From Oleisolibacter albus (GTDB lineage: Bacteria > Pseudomonadota > Alphaproteobacteria > Azospirillales > Azospirillaceae), in contig NZ_QGNJ01000013.1 in assembly GCF_003336875.1 (NCBI RefSeq), forward strand, positions 62,001 to 126,000: 64,000 nt of DNA. The letters are read 5' to 3'. Under the pieces are notes generated by a model. The model made no database searches. It was given only the letters and a program-made list of their open reading frames with translations, and was not told the origin of the DNA. Shown in pieces: positions 27,110 to 35,645 of the stretch; the stretch's first letter is position 1, and each line of letters begins with the position of its first letter. The position numbers were made by a program, and so were the translations under genes.

Positions 27110-28009
27110 TTATGATCGCCGCTCGACGACGAAGCGGGCGACTTCTTTCAGCATATCTGCGCGTGAACCGAAAATGTCCAGGTGCCCAGCCGCCTGGTCC
27201 GCCAAACGGCGAGCCTGGGCCTTCGCCCGGTCTACCCCTAAAATAGAGACGAATGTTGCCTTTCCCGCGGCAACATCGCGGCCGACAGCCTTGCCGGTCT
27301 CATCCTCCGTGCCTTCCACATCCAGCAGGTCGTCCGCGATCTGGAACGCCAGCCCCAGATCATGGGCATAGGCCTGCAGCGCGTGCAGGTGCGCCGGGCT
27401 GGCCTTGCCGAGGATGGCGCCGGCAGCGGCCGAGAAGGCGATGATGTCGCCGGTCTTCATGCGCTGCAGCCGGGTGATGGCACCGATGTCGAAGGGGGTG
27501 CTCTCGGCGATCAGATCCAGCATCTGGCCGCCGACCATGCCGCGGGCGCCGGCAGCCCGGGACAGGGCCGCCACCAGCCTGCACCGGACCTGCGGGTCCT
27601 CATGGGTCTCCGGATCGGCCAGCACCTCGAAGGCCGCCGTCAGCAGGGCGTCGCCGGCCAGGATGGCCGTCGCCTCGTCGAACTGGAGATGCACCGTCTT
27701 GCGGCCGCGGCGCAGCGGGCTGTCATCCATGGCCGGCAGATCGTCATGGATCAGGCTGTAGCAGTGGATGAACTCCACCGCCGCCGCCGTGCGCAGGGCA
27801 CAGGCCGGCGCCACCCCGAACATGCGGGCGCTTTCCATCACCAGGAAGGGCCGCAGCCGCTTGCCGCCGCCCAGGCAGCCATAGCGCATGGCATCGAACA
27901 GCCGGGCCTCCATCAGGTCGGCCTTCGGCAGCAGCACGTCGATGGCGGCTTCCACCTGTTCCACGGTGTCCGCCATGGCGGCTGTCAGGGTCTTTGGCAG
28001 GCTCGGCAT
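27110..28009 (-). CDS. ispA: Farnesyl/geranyl diphosphate synthase (short-chain polyprenyl synthase)
   Basis: The product has 299 residues. It joins IPP to DMAPP and GPP to make farnesyl diphosphate for quinones, hopanoids and undecaprenyl carriers. The first Asp-rich motif is in SLIHDDLPAMDDSPLRRGR and the second in FQIADDLLDVEGTE. GGKRLRPFLVMESARMFG and GGQMLDLIAES also match the family. It lies 38 bases after xseB and 19 bases before dxs, the usual alphaproteobacterial order. Product chain length (C15) is inferred from the family and the context. Confidence 0.95.
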   Translation of the reverse strand: MPSLPKTLTAAMADTVEQVEAAIDVLLPKADLMEARLFDAMRYGCLGGGKRLRPFLVMESARMFGVAPACALRTAAAVEFIHCYSLIHDDLPAMDDSPLRRGRKTVHLQFDEATAILAGDALLTAAFEVLADPETHEDPQVRCRLVAALSRAAGARGMVGGQMLDLIAESTPFDIGAITRLQRMKTGDIIAFSAAAGAILGKASPAHLHALQAYAHDLGLAFQIADDLLDVEGTEDETGKAVGRDVAAGKATFVSILGVDRAKAQARRLADQAAGHLDIFGSRADMLKEVARFVVERRS

Positions 28010-28047
28010 GCAAGGGGTCCGGTCACAAGGGGGCAGGAACGGGCGGA

Positions 28048-28299
28048 TCAGTCCAGACGCGCAGGCTCTAACCCCAGCGCGCCATCAGCCGACACGGTGA
28101 TGCGGTCGACCTTGGCCTGCGCCTCCCGCAGCTTCAGCTCACAATGGCGCTTCAACAGCGTGCCGCGCTCATAGAAGCGGATGGCGTCGTCCAGCTTGGC
28201 CTTCCCCTCTTCCAACTGGCGCACGATGCGCTCCAGTTCGGCAAGGGCATCCTCGAAACTCAGGGCCGCAACATCGGGCGGAAGGTTCTGATCTGTCAT
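28048..28299 (-). CDS. xseB: Exodeoxyribonuclease VII small subunit
   Basis: The product is 83 residues from the ATG at 28299; an upstream ATG at 28317 would add six. It contains the family core SFEDALAELERIVRQLEEGK followed by LDDAIRFYERGTLLKRHCEL, and is mostly coiled helix. XseB coats the XseA catalytic subunit to form exonuclease VII, which degrades single-stranded DNA. xseA is not in this window. It is the first gene of the xseB-ispA-dxs cluster. Confidence 0.95.
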   Translation of the reverse strand: MTDQNLPPDVAALSFEDALAELERIVRQLEEGKAKLDDAIRFYERGTLLKRHCELKLREAQAKVDRITVSADGALGLEPARLD

Positions 28300-28365
28300 G
28301 ATATGCCGTGACGTCATCGGAACGGCGGACTGTAGGACCGGAACCGCGCCTATTCAAGCATTGTG

Positions 28366-28395
28366 CCCCAGGGAAATATTGGACCCCAGGGAAAT
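28366..28395. repeat. Direct repeat upstream of xseB
   Basis: CCCCAGGGAAAT occurs at 28366-28377 and 28384-28395, an 18-base period. It lies in the gap between the HDAC-like gene and xseB, about 70 bases before the xseB start. It might be a paired protein-binding site for the xseB-ispA-dxs promoter or chance. Confidence 0.4.
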
Positions 28396-28445
28396 GATAT
28401 GGGGAAATGCTGTCGCCCTTTACCTCCCCCTTCTGCCCGGCCGCA

Positions 28446-29375
28446 TCAGACCGCCATCAGCGCCTTGACATGGGCCGCGGCGCAGCTTGCTAGCGCCCGC
28501 AGGTCGTACCCTCCTTCCAGACAGGAAACCAGGCGCCCCTGTGCATGCCGGTCGGCGATTTCCCCCAGCTTGGTCGTGATCCAGGCGAAATCAGCCTCGG
28601 TCAGGTGCAAACCGCCCAGGGGATCGCGGGAATGGCCATCGAATCCGGCGGAAATCAGCACCAGTTCCGGGCGGAAGGCATCCAGCCGCGGCAGCAGCTG
28701 CAACTGCACGGCATGGCGGAATTCCGGGCTGGCCGCCATGGGCGGCAGGCAGGCATTGACCACATTGTCGAAGTCCCCCCGCTCCTTGACGGAACCGGTC
28801 CCCGGATAAAGCGGCCATTGATGGGTGGAAGCATAGAGCAGGTCGGGATCGTGCTCGACGAAGCTCTGGGTGCCGTTGCCGTGATGCACGTCGAAATCAA
28901 TGATGGCGATCCGCTTCAGCCCATGCACGGCCCGGGCATGGGCCGCGCCCACGGCCACATTGTTGAACAGGCAGAACCCCATGGACTTGTCCGGTTCGGC
29001 ATGGTGCCCCGGCGGCCGCACGGCACAGAAGGCGTTGCGGATCTCTCCGCCGCACACCGCGTCCACGGCGGCAACCACCGCGCCCGCCGCCCGCAAGGCC
29101 GCTTCCCCCGATCCGGGAGAGATCACGGTGTCCTCATCGATACTGCGGATGCCCTGGACCGGTATGCCGTCCAGCACCTCGGCCACATGGGCCGCCGGGT
29201 GGACGCGCTCCAACTGCGCCCGTGTTGCCAACGGGGCGTCGCGGCGGTCGAGGAACATGAAGTTCTCGTCCTCCAGCGCGGCCAGAACGGCGCGCAGGCG
29301 GGCCGGGCACTCGGGATGCTCCTCCCCCGTATCATGCTCCAGGCAGGCGGGATGGGAAAACAGCGCCGTGTTCAT
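28446..29375 (-). CDS. Histone-deacetylase-family amidohydrolase
   Basis: The product has 309 residues of the zinc-dependent HDAC/AcuC/acetylpolyamine amidohydrolase family. Catalytic blocks are intact: RPPGHHAEPDKSMGFCLFNN with the His pair, IIDFDVHHGNGTQ with zinc ligands, SAGFDGHSRDPLGGL with the second Asp, and ECPARLRAVLAAL near the N-terminus. Bacterial members deacetylate small molecules, polyamines or proteins; the substrate here is unknown. It precedes xseB-ispA-dxs on the same strand with a 146-base gap. An HDAC-like gene in this position is common in Rhodospirillales, but it may have a separate promoter. Confidence 0.92.
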   Translation of the reverse strand: MNTALFSHPACLEHDTGEEHPECPARLRAVLAALEDENFMFLDRRDAPLATRAQLERVHPAAHVAEVLDGIPVQGIRSIDEDTVISPGSGEAALRAAGAVVAAVDAVCGGEIRNAFCAVRPPGHHAEPDKSMGFCLFNNVAVGAAHARAVHGLKRIAIIDFDVHHGNGTQSFVEHDPDLLYASTHQWPLYPGTGSVKERGDFDNVVNACLPPMAASPEFRHAVQLQLLPRLDAFRPELVLISAGFDGHSRDPLGGLHLTEADFAWITTKLGEIADRHAQGRLVSCLEGGYDLRALASCAAAHVKALMAV

Positions 29376-29489
29376 GCAGTCCGTTCTTCTTCGGGTTTCC
29401 TCCAGGGTCCATTCTCTTCCAATCCCGCATGAGTTTCATGGGAAATCGTCACGGCCGCACATCGAACCGACTGATCCCGGCTTGCCGGC

Positions 29490-29723
29490 TCATCCCTCTT
29501 TGCGGATGCGCAGCGTATAGACGCCCCCCTCATCCCGGCTTTCCAGCAACAGGTGCCCGGTTTCCTTGCACCAGGTGTCGAAATCCCGCGGTGCCGCCTT
29601 GTCCGTGGCGGTCACAAGCAGCACGCCGCCCGGCGGCAGATCCTTCAGCCGCTTGCGGGCCCGCAGCACAGGCAGCGGACAGATCAGACCCGTGCAGTCC
29701 AGTGCGATTTCCTGATCGGCCAT
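29490..29723 (-). CDS. TusA-family sulfur-carrier protein
   Basis: The product is 77 residues from the ATG at 29723 with a GAGGAGA ribosome site. The TusA signature is in LDCTGLICPLPVLRARKRLK: the persulfide-forming Cys of the CPxP motif is at about residue 15, after a second Cys at about 10. TusA proteins pass sulfane sulfur in tRNA thiolation, molybdenum-cofactor synthesis or sulfur oxidation. The gene is divergent from a BigR/SqrR-like sulfur-responsive regulator. That suggests a role in sulfane-sulfur handling, not tRNA modification. This role is inferred. Confidence 0.85.
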   Translation of the reverse strand: MADQEIALDCTGLICPLPVLRARKRLKDLPPGGVLLVTATDKAAPRDFDTWCKETGHLLLESRDEGGVYTLRIRKEG

Positions 29724-29744
29724 CGCCGTCTCCTCGGCATGCGC

Positions 29745-29772
29745 AAAAAAGTTAAAAATATATGAAAAATTT
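29745..29772. promoter_or_regulatory. AT-rich segment, candidate operator between tusA-like gene and ArsR regulator
   Basis: In a 96-base divergent gap, positions 29745-29772 are almost pure A/T (AAAAAAGTTAAAAATATATG, then AAAAATTT) in a GC-rich genome. BigR-type repressors bind AT-rich operators in the intergenic region of their own gene and target. I could not define a clean palindrome, so the exact site is open. Confidence 0.45.
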
Positions 29773-29819
29773 CGGCTAAGCGCTTGACGCCCGTCAGGAC
29801 AGGCCAAGATTGCTTCGAC

Positions 29820-30164
29820 ATGGACCCGCACGAACTTAGAGTCAACGCACGGCGCGCCAGTATCCTGCTCAAGGCCATGGCCAATGAACGACGTCTGGAG
29901 ATCCTCTGCCATCTGGCCGGGGGGGAACATTCCGTCAGCGCACTGGAACGGCTGCTGGGTCTGTCGCAGTCGGCATTGAGCCAGCACCTCGCCCGCCTGC
30001 GCCTGGATGGTCTGGTCAGAACCCGACGGAGCGCACAGACCATCTACTACCGCCTGGACGGACATCAGGCAGAGGTCGTCATGACCGCCCTCCACAGTCT
30101 GTTCTGCGGGGCCGGCACTGATGACAAGGCCAAGCCTGACAGTCAGCCGCTGTCGACGCGCTGA
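29820..30164 (+). CDS. ArsR-family regulator of the BigR/SqrR sulfane-sulfur sensor type
   Basis: The product is 114 residues from the ATG at 29820 and is a winged-helix ArsR protein (SALERLLGLSQSALSQHLARL as recognition region). Two cysteines, C30 (EILCHLAGGEHSV) and C96 (HSLFCGAG), sit in the same surroundings and with the same 66-residue spacing as the redox pair C42/C108 of BigR and C41/C107 of SqrR. Those regulators form a tetrasulfide link with persulfides and release DNA. The classical ArsR metal motif CVC is absent. It faces a TusA-family gene across an AT-rich gap, so it probably represses that gene and itself. No Shine-Dalgarno is visible. A TTGACG at 29784 with AAGATT at 29806 would put the transcript start almost at the ATG. 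Confidence 0.85.
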   Translation: MDPHELRVNARRASILLKAMANERRLEILCHLAGGEHSVSALERLLGLSQSALSQHLARLRLDGLVRTRRSAQTIYYRLDGHQAEVVMTALHSLFCGAGTDDKAKPDSQPLSTR

Positions 30165-30176
30165 GGCGCACCCGCC

Positions 30177-30566
30177 TCAACCGGGATGCCGGACCAGACC
30201 GGCGACGGCCAGACAGAGCCAGCCACCGATGAAGGATAGGCCGCCAACCGGCGCCACCATCCCCAGGGCACTGGGGCCGAACCATCCCAGCAGGTAAAGC
30301 GCACCGGGGAACAGCAGGCAGCCGACAGCGAACAGGATGCCCGCCGGCAGCAGCGGCCCGCGCACGGCAGCCCTCCGGAGCGCGACGATGGCGGCGATGG
30401 CCAGGGCATGCACCATCTGATAGTGGCTGGCCGTGGTCCACAGCTCCACCGCCCGCTGGCCCTTCACCGGTCCCAGACCGTGGGAGGCATAGGCGCCACA
30501 GCCGACCGCGATGGCGCCGAACAGGCCGGCGGCCAGCAGCAGGGCACGGGTGGACCGATCGGACAT
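30177..30566 (-). CDS. DUF423 family small membrane protein
   Basis: The product is 129 residues from the ATG at 30566. Four hydrophobic helices fill the protein: LLLAAGLFGAIAVGCGAYAS, a segment around MVHALAIAAIVAL, LLPAGILFAVGCLLFPGALY and the C-terminal GLSFIGGWLCLAVAGL. The motif ASHGL with HYQMVHALA is diagnostic of DUF423 (YgdD). The family is found throughout bacteria and has no established function. It converges on the ArsR gene with a 12-base gap. A longer upstream frame exists but has no membrane or family character. Confidence 0.88.
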   Translation of the reverse strand: MSDRSTRALLLAAGLFGAIAVGCGAYASHGLGPVKGQRAVELWTTASHYQMVHALAIAAIVALRRAAVRGPLLPAGILFAVGCLLFPGALYLLGWFGPSALGMVAPVGGLSFIGGWLCLAVAGLVRHPG

Positions 30567-30688
30567 CGCGGGGGACCTTCTTGCACAGGCGTCTCCGGTC
30601 CCCAGAGGGCAGGGCCTGGGCCGGACAACGGAACGGGCCGGAATCCCCATGCAGGAGATGCCGGCCCGTCGCCAGTTTTCCAGAAGAA

Positions 30689-30720
30689 GGGGCCGGGGAA
30701 AAGGGCCTTTCCCCGGCCCC
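30689..30720 (-). terminator. Strong hairpin downstream of the pirin gene
   Basis: GGGGCCGGGGAAA (30689-30701) pairs perfectly with TTTCCCCGGCCCC (30708-30720), a 13-bp stem. On the minus strand it begins 7 bases after the pirin stop codon and is followed by CTTCTTCT, which fits an intrinsic terminator. Confidence 0.75.
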
Positions 30721-30726
30721 GGCTGG

Positions 30727-31437
30727 TCAGGCCGCCGCCGGCAGATCGGCCAGCAGGATCTCGGCCTCGTCCAGCGCCTCGATGGTCAGCACCGCCTCGT
30801 CGCGGATGGCGGCGCCGTCACGGGCATCGATCTCCACGCCGTTGACCTTCACCCGGCCGCGGGCCGGCACCAGATAGGCCAGACGCCGGCCCAGCTCATG
30901 GGTGACGATGCTGCCCTTGGGCAGGGTCGCCCCCAGGATGGCCGCGTCCTGATGGATCATCAGGGCGCCCTTCTCGGCGTCACCCGGCCGGCCGCCGGCC
31001 AGGACCACCAGCTGTCCGGCCTTGTCGCCCTTGGGAAACTTGCGGGCCTCCCAGCGCGGCTCCACGCCGGCCTTGTTGGGGATGATCCAGATCTGGAAGA
31101 TCTGGGTCACACCCGGCTCCCGGTTGTACTCGGCATGGACGATGCCGGTGCCGGCACTCATCACCTGCACGTCGCCTGCTTCCGTGCGCCCCTCATTGCC
31201 CAGGAAATCCTGGTGGGTGATGGCGCCCTGGCGGACATAGGTGATGATTTCCATGTCGCGGTGCGGATGCGGGTCGAACCCGGTGCCGGCGGCGATGGTG
31301 TCGTCATTCCACACCCGCAGCGGCCCCCACTGCATCCGGTTCGGATCACGGTAATGGCCGAAGCTGAAATGGTGTTTGGCGTCGAGCCAGCCGAAATGGG
31401 CGTTGCCCAGGCTCGACAGCGAACGGCGTTCGATCAT
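30727..31437 (-). CDS. Pirin family protein
   Basis: The product is 236 residues from the ATG at 31437, which has a perfect AAGGAGGGT ribosome site. It has the bicupin pirin fold with metal-binding N-terminal cupin motifs: FDPHPHRDMEIITYV (two His) and a later GTGIVHAEYNR. WFGHYRDPNRMQWGPLRV-like text near the start (FSFGHYRDPNRMQWGPLRVW) is also diagnostic. Some bacterial pirins act as quercetin dioxygenases, others as redox-sensing cofactors; which applies is unknown. It is downstream of wrbA on the same strand, with the LysR gene divergent from wrbA, a grouping seen in several proteobacteria and probably linked to quinone or electrophile stress. Confidence 0.93.
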   Translation of the reverse strand: MIERRSLSSLGNAHFGWLDAKHHFSFGHYRDPNRMQWGPLRVWNDDTIAAGTGFDPHPHRDMEIITYVRQGAITHQDFLGNEGRTEAGDVQVMSAGTGIVHAEYNREPGVTQIFQIWIIPNKAGVEPRWEARKFPKGDKAGQLVVLAGGRPGDAEKGALMIHQDAAILGATLPKGSIVTHELGRRLAYLVPARGRVKVNGVEIDARDGAAIRDEAVLTIEALDEAEILLADLPAAA

Positions 31438-31556
31438 GATACCCTCCTTGGCCCCGCCCCCGGCCCCGGACTGGCAGCCGGCGGGCGGTCCTGTTGCACG
31501 CATCAAAGGGCGGAACGGACCGGTCGGGCCGCACCCGTCCGCCCTGATCCGCAGCC

Positions 31557-32159
31557 TCAGCCCTTCAGCTTGGCCGCGATCTTGGCCACATGGGCACCCT
31601 GGAAGCGGGCGCCATCCAGTTCCACGGCGCTGGGCTTGCGGCTGCCGTCGGCGTCGGCCAGGGTGGTGGCGCCATAGGGCGTGCCGCCCTTGACCTCATC
31701 CAGCCCGCCCTGACCGGCGAAGGAATAGGGCAGGCCGACCACGACCATGCCGTGATGCATCAGCATGGGCAGGGTGGTCAGGATGGTGCTTTCCTGGCCG
31801 CCATGCTGCGAGGCGGTGCTGGCGAAGACACTGCCGACCTTGCCGATCAGCGCGCCCTTGGCCCACAGACCGCCGGTCTGGTCCCAGAAGTTGGCCATCT
31901 GCGAGGCCATGCGGCCATAGCGCGTCGGGGTGCCGATGATGATGGCGTCATAGTCCACCAGCTCCGTCGGGCTGGCGATGGGGGCCTGCTGGTCCAGCTT
32001 CATGCCGCTGCGCTTGGCGATCTCGTCCGGCACCAGTTCCGGCACGCGCTTGACGACGACCTCGGTCCCCGCAACGGACCGGGCGCCCTCGGCCACGGCC
32101 GAGGCCATGGCCTCGATATGGCCGTAGCTGGAATAATAGAGAACCAGAACCTTGGTCAT
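31557..32159 (-). CDS. wrbA: NAD(P)H:quinone oxidoreductase, WrbA type IV
   Basis: The product is 200 residues (ATG at 32159; an adjacent ATG at 32162 shares the AGGAGA site). It is a flavodoxin-fold FMN protein starting [18 protein letters not shown], with [20 protein letters not shown], the [10 protein letters not shown] loop and [13 protein letters not shown] characteristic of WrbA. It reduces quinones by two electrons, which avoids semiquinone radicals. Pirin follows 119 bases downstream, and a LysR regulator is divergent across a 187-base gap. That regulator is the likely controller, activated by quinones or electrophiles, though this is inferred. Confidence 0.96.
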   Translation of the reverse strand: MTKVLVLYYSSYGHIEAMASAVAEGARSVAGTEVVVKRVPELVPDEIAKRSGMKLDQQAPIASPTELVDYDAIIIGTPTRYGRMASQMANFWDQTGGLWAKGALIGKVGSVFASTASQHGGQESTILTTLPMLMHHGMVVVGLPYSFAGQGGLDEVKGGTPYGATTLADADGSRKPSAVELDGARFQGAHVAKIAAKLKG

Positions 32160-32346
32160 CATCGGTCTCCTGCTTTTGTGGGGCGCGCCGTGGCGCTCCG
32201 TCTGCGTCTCGGGAAACGCCGGGGCGTTTCCTTGGATCGGTGTCGTTCACCGGTGGCCCTAGAGATAGCGCGTTGCCATTCCTCCGATAATCGCCGACAT
32301 TCGCATCGGATCGTTTCACCGAACAGAACAATGGCGACTGGGCACC

Positions 32347-33282
32347 ATGGACAAGCTGGAGGACCTCAGACTCTTCACCCTGGTGGCCGAAACACGGAGT
32401 TTCACCCGCGCCGCGGACAAGCTGAACCTGTCGAAATCGGCCGCCAGCCGCCGCATCGCCGAGCTGGAGGGACGGCTGGGTGCCCGCCTGCTGAACCGGA
32501 CGACCCGCAGCATCAGCCTGACACCGGTGGGCCAGAGCTTCTTCGAGCGGGTGGCCCAGATCCTGGCCGAACTGGACGAGGCGGAATCCGCCGTCGCCAA
32601 TGAACGGCAGGCTCCCCGCGGCCTGCTGCGGGTGGCGGCCCCCATGTCCTTCGGTCTGCGTCATCTGGCTCCGGTCGTGGCTGCCTTTCTCGACCAGTAC
32701 CCCGAGGTCCAGGTCGAGATGGATGTATCCGACCGCTTCGTCGACCTGGTCGACGAAGGCTACGATCTGGCGGTGCGCATCGGCCGGCTGAAGGACAGTT
32801 CCCTGATCGCCCGGCGGATCTGCCCGATCCGGGCCGTGCTCTGCGCCAGTCCTGCCTATCTCGAAAAGCATGGGGCACCGCAGACACCGGATGATATCGC
32901 GGGCCGCGACTGCCTGCTCTACACCAACATGCCGACGCCCGACCTCTGGTCGTTCCGGACGGCACCGGGAGCGGAGGAAACCCGCACGGTGCGCGTCCAT
33001 GGCCGGCTGCGCGTCAACAATGGCGACATGCTGCGCGAAGCCGCCATCGCCGGCCAGGGGCTGGTGCATCTGCCCACCTTCATCATCGGCGATGAGCTGG
33101 CGGATGGCCGGCTGGTGCCCCTGCTGCTGGACTGGACCGGACCGGACTCCGCCATGCATGCGGTCTATCCCGCCAACCGCCATCTCAGCCCGAAGGTCCG
33201 GGCCTTCGTCGATTTCCTCGCCGGCAAATTCGGCCCCGTCCCCTATTGGGACAGCGGCCTGACCGTGCTCAAGGGAGGGTGA
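32347..33282 (+). CDS. LysR-family transcriptional regulator
   Basis: The product has 311 residues. The N-terminal winged helix-turn-helix is at about 1-62 (LRLFTLVAETRSFTRAADKL, LSKSAASRRIAELEGRLGAR), followed by a linker helix and a periplasmic-binding-like effector domain (about 90-300). It belongs to the CrgA/AaeR-like subgroup with RGLLRVAAPMSFG. It is divergent from wrbA-pirin, the standard LysR target arrangement, and probably binds the 187-base gap. Its last 14 bases overlap the 3' end of the convergent EAL gene. Confidence 0.92.
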   Translation: MDKLEDLRLFTLVAETRSFTRAADKLNLSKSAASRRIAELEGRLGARLLNRTTRSISLTPVGQSFFERVAQILAELDEAESAVANERQAPRGLLRVAAPMSFGLRHLAPVVAAFLDQYPEVQVEMDVSDRFVDLVDEGYDLAVRIGRLKDSSLIARRICPIRAVLCASPAYLEKHGAPQTPDDIAGRDCLLYTNMPTPDLWSFRTAPGAEETRTVRVHGRLRVNNGDMLREAAIAGQGLVHLPTFIIGDELADGRLVPLLLDWTGPDSAMHAVYPANRHLSPKVRAFVDFLAGKFGPVPYWDSGLTVLKGG

Positions 33283-35530
33283 GCGGCGCCGCACCCGGCG
33301 CAGCGGCAATCAGCGCACCGGCAGCACCGGCCGGCATCGGCCTGCCGAACAGATAGCCCTGCAGGAACTGGCAGCCGAGCCGGGTCAGTTCATCGGCCTG
33401 TTCCGGCAGCTCCACCCCTTCCGCCACCACCTCCAGGTCGAGCTGCTGGGCCAGGGCCATCATGGTGCGCAGGATGGTCCGGCTCTCATAGCGGTCGATC
33501 ATGCTCTGGACGAAGGCCCGGTCCACCTTCAGGAAGTCGAACGGCAGGGTCTGGAGATAGGACAGGTTGGAATAGCCGGTGCCGAAATCATCCATGCACA
33601 GGCGGATGCCCAGGTCGCGCAGGCCGCTGAGGATTTCGGCGGCATAGGTCGGAGCACCGATGATGGTGCTCTCCGTCACCTCCAGCTTCAGCAGGGTCGG
33701 ATCGACCCCGCTCTCGGCGATCACCGCCTGCACCCCATCAAGGAAGCCCGGCTCCGCCAGCTGTGCCGCCGAGATGTTGACCGAAACCCAGACCCGGCGG
33801 CCGGCATCGCGGTTCCAGGCCGCCGTCTGCAGGGCGGCCTGCCGGATGACCCAGCTTCCCAGCGGCACGATCAGGCCGGTTTCCTCGGCCGTGGGGATGA
33901 AGGCCACGGGGGCGATCATGCCCCGGACGGGGTGATGCCAGCGCACCAGCGCCTCGAAGGCCACGACCGCACGCGTTTCGGCCGCCACGATCGGCTGGTA
34001 ATAGAGTTCGAACTGGTTCTGCCGCAATGCCGCATTGAGTTCGATGGAGAGTCCCAGCCGCCCCGGCTCCGGCGTCGAGCCGATGACCACCTCGACCAGC
34101 CGGCCATGGGCACGCTTCGACCGTTGCAGGCTCTCTTCCGCCCGCGCCACCAGCTCCTCGGCATGGCAGTCCCGGCCGGCCGACCAGGCCAGACCGGGCG
34201 TCACCAGCGGGTGGATCTCCTTGCCGGCCAGTTCCACAGGCGCGGTCAGGGCCTGGAGCAGGGTCTGAGTCTGGTGCCGCGCCTCTGCCAGCGTCGCGCC
34301 CGGCAGCAGGACGGCGAACTGGTCGCCGCCGATGCGCCCACAGCGGACCTGGGGGCCAAGCCGGCTGCTGGCGGCCTGCAACCGCTCCGCCGTCAGCAGC
34401 AGCAGCCGATCCCCCCAGGCCACGCCCAGTTCCTGGTTGATGTCGCGGAACCGCAGCAGATCGATGACGATGACGGCGAAGGGGGTGGCCGCTTCCCGCC
34501 CCACCAGAAGGGCATCCAGCGTCGATGCCAGCCCTGTCCGGTTCAGCAGGCCGGTGGCGCGGTCATGCGTGCGATCCTCGGCCAGTTGCTCCAGCAGCAG
34601 CACCGCCTCCAGCCCGGCCATGGCGGTGCGCGCGAACAGCTGCATCAGCGGCGCTTCCAGCGCCAGGGGCTCCATGGTCCAACCGACATAGATGACCAGA
34701 GCCGTGTCCGGCGTCAGCTGGGCATGGGTGGACAGCCAGCCCGGTCCCTGAAGGGAGCGGGCCTGGACCAGCGCCTCCATGACCGGATCACGCATCCCCG
34801 CCAGCACGGGAGAGCAAAGGGGCAATCCCTGCAGCGTTTCGGCCGTATCCCCCGGAATGATGCCACCGAGGACACGCGGTTCGCCCACCGGTGTTCCGGC
34901 CATCAGGTCGGCCCGGACCAGCAGCAGCACCGGCTCGCTGCCGACCAGCCCCCGCAGACTGTCCGCCAGCAGGGCCGTGAAGCCGGACAGGGAGCGCTCC
35001 GCCAGCAGCCGGGCCGTGGCCCCCATCACCTTGGCCATGGCCTGGCCATGCGCCTCGATGACGTGGAGCTGATCATAGGCACGCAAGGCTGTCAGGACCG
35101 AGGTCCACAGCCGGGTCGCCGTCAGTTCATCCTTCGCCTTGTAATCATTGATGTCGTAGCGGGCCACCACCTCGCGTTCGGGAGCCTGTCCGGGCTGGCC
35201 GGTCCGCAGGATGATGCGCACCAGCGGATTGCGCAGATCGTCCCGGATCTGCTGTACCAGATCCAGCCCGGCATCCTCGGTCTCCATGACGACGTCGAGC
35301 AGGATCAGCGCCGTTTCCGGATGGGCCTCCAGCAGCGCCCGCCCTTCGACCGCCGAATAGGCGCTGAGGAAATGCAGACCCCGTCCGTGGAAGCTGAACC
35401 GGCGCAGGGCGAGCCGTGTCGCCGTATGCACGCCAACGTCATCATCGACGATCAGAACCGTCCAGGGGGCGGCAGCAGAAACTGGTGCCGCCGGCGGTTC
35501 CTCAGCATAGTCCATCAGATCTGCGGCCAT
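33269..35530 (-). CDS. Response-regulator c-di-GMP protein: REC-DUF3369-GGDEF-EAL
   Basis: The product is about 753 residues from the ATG at 35530, with AAGGTGA upstream. The receiver-like domain (about 20-145) has VLIVDDDVGVHTATR and ILLDVVMETEDAGLDLV. DUF3369 (about 150-300) is a GAF-like sensory module. A GGDEF domain follows whose signature is GRIGGDQFAVLLPG, with Glu changed to Gln, so cyclase activity is doubtful. The C-terminal EAL domain looks active: AFEALVRWHHP, LKLEVTEST, MDDFGTGYSNLSYLQ, LKVDRAFV and VVAEGVELPEQ. It is expected to hydrolyse c-di-GMP under receiver control. It has no adjacent kinase gene and is divergent from the antiporter. Confidence 0.9.
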   Translation of the reverse strand: MAADLMDYAEEPPAAPVSAAAPWTVLIVDDDVGVHTATRLALRRFSFHGRGLHFLSAYSAVEGRALLEAHPETALILLDVVMETEDAGLDLVQQIRDDLRNPLVRIILRTGQPGQAPEREVVARYDINDYKAKDELTATRLWTSVLTALRAYDQLHVIEAHGQAMAKVMGATARLLAERSLSGFTALLADSLRGLVGSEPVLLLVRADLMAGTPVGEPRVLGGIIPGDTAETLQGLPLCSPVLAGMRDPVMEALVQARSLQGPGWLSTHAQLTPDTALVIYVGWTMEPLALEAPLMQLFARTAMAGLEAVLLLEQLAEDRTHDRATGLLNRTGLASTLDALLVGREAATPFAVIVIDLLRFRDINQELGVAWGDRLLLLTAERLQAASSRLGPQVRCGRIGGDQFAVLLPGATLAEARHQTQTLLQALTAPVELAGKEIHPLVTPGLAWSAGRDCHAEELVARAEESLQRSKRAHGRLVEVVIGSTPEPGRLGLSIELNAALRQNQFELYYQPIVAAETRAVVAFEALVRWHHPVRGMIAPVAFIPTAEETGLIVPLGSWVIRQAALQTAAWNRDAGRRVWVSVNISAAQLAEPGFLDGVQAVIAESGVDPTLLKLEVTESTIIGAPTYAAEILSGLRDLGIRLCMDDFGTGYSNLSYLQTLPFDFLKVDRAFVQSMIDRYESRTILRTMMALAQQLDLEVVAEGVELPEQADELTRLGCQFLQGYLFGRPMPAGAAGALIAAAPGAAPLTLP

Positions 35531-35645
35531 GGGCCCGGTCACCTTTGCATCGGCTCGTGATAGCAAACCCGCGCCCCCTTGTCGCCGACTATGATGCCCC
35601 CGCATCATTCACCCACGGTTGCATTCATATCAGGTCAGGGACCTT

